Part shown: positions 58,720-64,000 of the stretch, one piece after another
How positions within the stretch are numbered: the first letter of the stretch is position 1
Layout of the letters: every line of letters begins with the position of its first letter
From: Xiphias gladius
Taxonomy: Eukaryota; Chordata; Actinopteri; Istiophoriformes; Xiphiidae
Assembly: GCF_016859285.1 (NCBI RefSeq)
Contig: NC_053421.1
Coordinates: 831,971-895,970 of the forward strand
Length of the DNA: 64,000 nucleotides
Direction of reading: 5' to 3'
The notes under the pieces: model-generated
Told to the model about the DNA's origin: nothing
Database searches by the model: none
What the model saw: the letters and a program-made list of their open reading frames with translations, nothing else
Made by a program: the position numbers and the translations under genes

Positions 58720-59450
58720 GTCCTGGTATCAAAAGAAGTTACGTGATTTCACCAAAGTGTCACCCAGCGTCTGTACAGCTTTCAGCCCCATTATTAATTC
58801 ATGCTAACGTCACACAACCATGAGTAAACTTTGTACCACAAAGACAAATAAGTCCATGGTCTTTAATGTTACCAAGGTGATAAATACACCTTGAAAGCGA
58901 AACATCCATGGATTAAGCCGCTTATGCTTTTTTTTTAGCTGCCGCGTTAGCTAGCAATACATATTGCATTTAGCCCTTTCGATGACACACCATCAGTTAA
59001 TCTAAAAAAAATAACCACACGTAGTTTACTAACCAAACAAAGATAATAGGAAATATCCCTAGAGAGGTAGGTGTGGCTGCACTTGTAACCTCGGGTTAGT
59101 GTTTTAGCGTTGTTTGCTATGTGACTTCTACTCAACGACAGCACCAAAACAATAGCTACTCTAGCTAGCATATAAGGTATCAGCAGTGTGGGTGTTTTGG
59201 CTGTCAGCTGTTACTGTCTACAGCTGTTCACCCAACAGCTCCGCATTAGTTACAAGTGAGGGTGGTTGTTTTATTGCCGATGTCACTTTCCGCCCTCAAC
59301 GTGGGGCCGCTAGGTTAGCTGATTCACCGCTAACCTGCCTTCTTGTTGTGTTTCCTCTTCCGACGAACCAGCCGTACGTTCCCACCCCAGTTAGAGACTG
59401 CAGAACGAGCAGTGACAGTGTTTACACTCACATGGAGATTTAAGGAAATT
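58720..59450 (-). promoter_or_regulatory. Likely promoter and 5' region of the small minus-strand gene
   Basis: A local rise in CpG (59270-59400) contains ETS-like GGAAG words on the minus strand ('CGGAAGAGGAAAC' and 'GGCGGAAAGTGAC'), fitting a TATA-less promoter. An untranslated first exon with a donor in 'GCAG/GTTAGC' (about 59335) is possible but unproven. Confidence 0.35.
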
Positions 59451-62400
59451 TGAGGGCCAATTAGTTTAACGATATGATTTTAAGATATCAGAATTACCAG
59501 TTAAGTTATACCAGTTAAGTTTCCAGAATTCCAATATTCCAATCTTGTTGCACAGGAAGGTGATATACCCATAACCTTAGCCATATCGATCTACCTAGTG
59601 GGGAATATAAAATTAAAGAAAAAATAAAGGTAGAAATTTGGATGAGAGAATTTCGTATTAGATTAAACGATTTTATTGATCTTATAGATCAATATTGACC
59701 ATGGCTGTTTTGTGAAGTTGTGATTTGTATAAAATTATCTTACAGGGAATTTATTTGAATCTGAAAAGCAACACCACTTCCAGAAAAAATGGTTCAGAAG
59801 CTCATCTGTGACAAGACATGTTTTCAAAAAATGTTTTTTTAATGATATTATACGAGGCAAAAGATTATAAAGTGTGACAAAAATTTAAAAATATTTCAGA
59901 CTGTTGCTGTGTTTTGGAGGTTTTTTTTTTTTTTTTTTTGGTCCAGCATCTTTTTCATTCATCTTCAGCCACATCACAGTTTTGATGCATCTGCTTAAAT
60001 TATTAATTCTTAAAATTAATAATATTCCCTCCTTTTACTTACTCCAAAGTTCTTACTCCACCTCTCTGACATGGTAAACATTATCAACTTAATGTGTAAA
60101 TATCAATCAGTCATTCATATTAATGCAAGAAGCAGAAAACAGTCTTTATGGTTTCTACTTTATTGATGTTATATGCTCATACACACCAGGCAGCATGTAA
60201 ATAATTGATGGCACAATGACTGATTTGATATGTCTGCTTTAGTTTTAAATGGTACTAATTAACCCATTGAATGTAAGCTTATTTATGTATAATGTTTTTC
60301 TCTGTTGTTGCTGGCTTTTTTAATCATACGAATACACTGTGAAATGTATCGATCAAATATGGTTTACAAATTACTTTTATGCCTTTTTAAATTTTCTGCA
60401 AGTGGAACACCCAACACATTTCACATACTGTAAGCTTCATCATGCTTGCTTTTTTGGCAAGCCTGTTACTCATTTTTGATTTGTGCCTTTGTTCCTGCTA
60501 GGAAGTGATTACATGCATAAACCCCCATCTTCTGTCATTTTAGCTAGTCAGTCTTTCTCTCTGTCTCTCTGTTGTATCTTTGTCATATTTTATCATGTTT
60601 TTCATGTCATTATGATAACTTATATTTGTTTCCTTACTACGTAAACAAATTATTTTATTTAAAAAGAAACTTTTCTTGTTCTATCAATGTATCTTACTTA
60701 TCATAAAACTTTTCCAATATCACACAAAATCAACATATCTCATCAGATGTTTCTCGTTATAACAATTAATAGACTTATCTCATTAAAAGAAAACCTTTCT
60801 TGTCATATAACATGATAAGCTGGAATGTTATTACAACATCCAGATGTCGGTAAAATGAGAAAAAAATCCAGTCACTGTCTAAGAGAGTTAACAGTGTCAT
60901 ACACTGAATAGAAAGACTGACAATCTCTGGTTTACATAGTTTGTTACATGTCAAGTTTTATTTAATATTTGAAACGAAACACGATGAATCGATGAATGTA
61001 TCATTGTCCGTCCCCCCATCCTTTATCTGTACTGAATTAACCCTTTATGCAGCTGGAGCCTTTCCCTGCTCAAATTTAGTAACAGACAAGGCAGTCTCTC
61101 ACAGTGCTAACAGATAGACAGTCATACTCACATTCAAATGTAAGGGCAATTTTTAGATTAGGTATGTAGTAATAACATGAAAAATATGTTATAACACGAA
61201 AAGGAACTTGTTTAAACAAGAACATTTTTATCATTATAATGAGAAACTAATCAATTTTTTTTGTCATTATGGCCGCAATAATATGCCATACTGAGACAAT
61301 TTTCATCAGTTAAACTGTTTGAAATGTCCCACACTAACCTGAGTTGATCTTTTGGATACTTGACAGATATTTATCATGTATTAACTTTTTGATAAAGGTA
61401 TCCAGTCCCATAACTGAAGGAACATTTCCAACCACTTCAGCTGTCTGGAGGACCTGATAAGGCTCTACCCAAGAGCAAGGGTTGCTCAAGAGGACATGCA
61501 GGCATTTGAACCCTCCTCAAATGGATACTGTATTGCATTCTGAAAGGAGAATCAAACCCAGTCAAACTCTGAGGGACCATTTCATCACAATGAAGGACCA
61601 AGCTTACAACATTGACACCAAGCGCTTTGTTACCACAGACCAAGTTTGAATGACGTTGAAGCATCACTTTCTGAAGCATCATGGACTGATGGCTCAAATA
61701 ATGTGCTACTCTTGATTTATATGACAGAAAAATCCCCATGGCTGTCTTTTTTTTTAAAGCTTCAGCTGCACCTGGCCCAGATGACAAAGGATCAGCTGGC
61801 GCTTACTCCAGTAACTGATCATTGTCATATGATGGAGGAATCCCCACAGACAGCTTGAATGGTGGCGCTGAAGTGATGGAGTATCATGGATAGAGTGCCA
61901 TCCCCAAGACTAGCAAGTCCAAGTACAGTTTCAAGTCTTACAGATGCGACTTGCAAATCAAAAAGCAGGTTTTTCAGGTCTATCAGTGCTTTTTATGAAA
62001 AATACAATAGCACAATGTAGAAAATCACACCGCATACTTTTGTAATGGAAACAAGGCATATAATGTTACAAGAAATGGATCAAGCATATGTTGTGTCTCA
62101 AATAATTAAATGAGAAAAATGAAGATGGAACTGTGCAAAAAGCCCCATGTTGAGTTTCTGTCTGTTTGGAGCATTTTAGTGGTTCTCTACATCACTGCTC
62201 CTGGTTTTGGTTTGGTCACATTAGAGCAAGGGTCAGTGCTGATCCTGAATCAGACTAACAATTAATGAAAAAATAATTATGCAGCATAGTATATGACGGA
62301 TCAGACTTGAAGCTGCTTTACTACTTAAAAAAATAAGCATTACTGGAAGTCAAGCTTAAAATAGCAGCTCTTGCAGGTATAACTCAACAAATGTTTACTG

Positions 62401-64000
62401 AACTTTTTTTCTTTTTGGTAGCACAGTTGACTTGACAGATTTGACCAACTATTCAGTAGTGATTTAGCTGACTTTCAGTCACTCATATATTTATGTTAAC
62501 AACTTTTTTATTTTTATTTATTTTCTTACAGTGTGTTCATCTTTTTACAGTGTAGTGTCACGTAATGTCCACGATGATAGAGATACTGAATGCACACAAC
62601 TAAACCACTGACCCAAATGTATGACTTTCATTTTAAATGTTAGCAGGATGCAGATTGATTGAAGGAAATAAAGCAACATCAGTCTCTGGTATTAGTAATT
62701 TGTTATTAACATTATAAAGATTAGTTCTGATCGATGGGCACACGTAAAGTGTGATGGGATCAAAAAGTTTAAGAAAATCCAAAGCCCTGACAGGCAAATA
62801 GTAATTAGCTGAATGCACATCCAGACATATTGTGCTGTATTTAACTACCATGACTCAACTTCAGTCTGAGGATGATATGAAAGTGCAGTGTCCTGCTGGT
62901 TTTATGTTGTATGCACTGGTGACAGGTAGGTTACGGTAACTTGAATGTTGTTTCAACAGTTAGGGTCATGTATAATTAAGATGCTGGAGCATTTACACAA
63001 AAATACTTTATTAGATGTTTTTTAAATCACAAATCCCTTGTTACCGTAGATGGACACACCCTTTGTCTTCTTGTTTAAAACAGCCCAGGCAACATTAAAA
63101 TTGGGTTATAATAATTCATACAATTGACAAATTAAAATATATTAATTATAATTTTAAATATTTAAAAAAAATGAAAAGGAACTCTAAATAACTAAAAGCA
63201 GTAAATAGTAAATAAATGATTTGTGAGTCAGATTCATTTTCACAGCTGAAGGGTGGAGAATAGGTGATATGCTGGAGAAAGGAGAAAGAACTTAGCTACT
63301 CAGTTATGTGTATAGACTAATTTAAAAAAAAATTTATTGGCAAAGCAAGACCAACACATAAGTGATTTAACGTAGATAGACATTACATGAAATCAAGTAC
63401 ATACAGTACATACATACATACATACATACATACAATACGATCAGCCAGTGGGACTTTTTGTAACTCGAGTTTGACTTGAGTCCACATCAAGTCTCCAGCT
63501 CTGGATTCAACCACCTCTGGCTCAGCATCAACTGCTTCTGTTCCTGCAGATCAATACTGGCCCTGCTGAAGGAGCCTCAAGTTTCAGGAAACGTCAAACT
63601 GCTGACTGGAAAATTTTAGTAAACATATAACTGTCTTGGTCTTGATCAAGCTCAGTATTGGTTTCACGCACATTTGTTTGATAGAACACTAACCAAGCGG
63701 GTACTATGAGGTTCTGTGCTGGGTCTGCATGAACAATATTAGTACCACAACACACTCATAATATCCATTTTACACAGTTGATACAATCTTGTATGTGAAT
63801 GGCTAATCTCCAACTCAAGCCATGTCTAGAATAGTCTACCTTTAATGTTCTTCAGACATCTCTGCAGAAACTCAAACTTGTACTAAAAACTTTTAAGACA
63901 AAATGAACCCACAATTTTATCTTGTCTTCATGCCATCCATACACATAATTGTACTGATAAATATCTCCTGTAATGAAGAAGTAGAAACAACGAGAACTGT
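59451..64000. other. AT-rich intergenic region, no gene recognised
   Basis: No frame with conserved wording was recognised. At 61390-61860 the plus strand has a decayed-looking coding-type patch (broken frames rich in charged residues), probably an old repeat or pseudogene of unknown origin. Confidence 0.45.
63408..63435. repeat. (CATA)n microsatellite
   Basis: About seven tandem CATA units. Confidence 0.9.

Overview
The window looks like teleost fish genomic DNA. It holds vertebrate multi-exon genes in long introns crowded with typical fish repeats: several Tc1-like transposons, three or more kinds of LINE, a DIRS-like retroelement, a tRNA-derived SINE, long CA/GT microsatellites and an endogenous retrovirus (ERV). 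No tools were run. Gene identities come from reading translations and splice sites by eye.

Layout. (1) 1732-10730, minus: a CALHM5-like channel gene that looks dead. Exon 2 is open, but exon 1 has lost its start codon, carries frameshifts and a stop, and is cut by a LINE 3' fragment. Its intron region holds an ERV (about 3.1-10.0 kb, minus). (2) The ERV keeps a frameshifted gag, only the C-terminal end of pol, and a broken env-position reading frame that encodes two Ig V-like domains ahead of a glycosylated surface-like region. This is the most unusual feature of the window. (3) 12200-14436, minus: an apparently intact two-exon CALHM6-like gene. (4) 14.6-17.6 kb: a degenerate LINE. (5) 18573-43601, plus: the complete coding region of CNOT10, the TPR subunit of the CCR4-NOT deadenylase complex. 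It has 19 coding exons and a predicted 734-residue product. Its introns hold nested Tc1-like elements, a Rex-like LINE, a fragment of a LINE with an endonuclease-like C-terminus, SINE-like repeats and a 200-bp insertion flanked by a 17-bp direct repeat. (6) 44.9-52 kb: a back-to-back block of a DIRS-like retroelement fragment, a Tc1-like element and a second, longer copy of the LINE at 14.6 kb. (7) 55245-58722, minus: a small two-coding-exon gene (86 residues) that I do not recognise. A hAT-like transposase relic and a 500-N gap lie in its intron. (8) 59.4-64 kb: no gene seen.

The host genes do not form an operon or a pathway. CALHM5-like and CALHM6-like are tandem paralogues for large-pore membrane channels. 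CNOT10 is a separate housekeeping gene transcribed in the opposite direction. Element boundaries are approximate unless a direct or inverted repeat is described.
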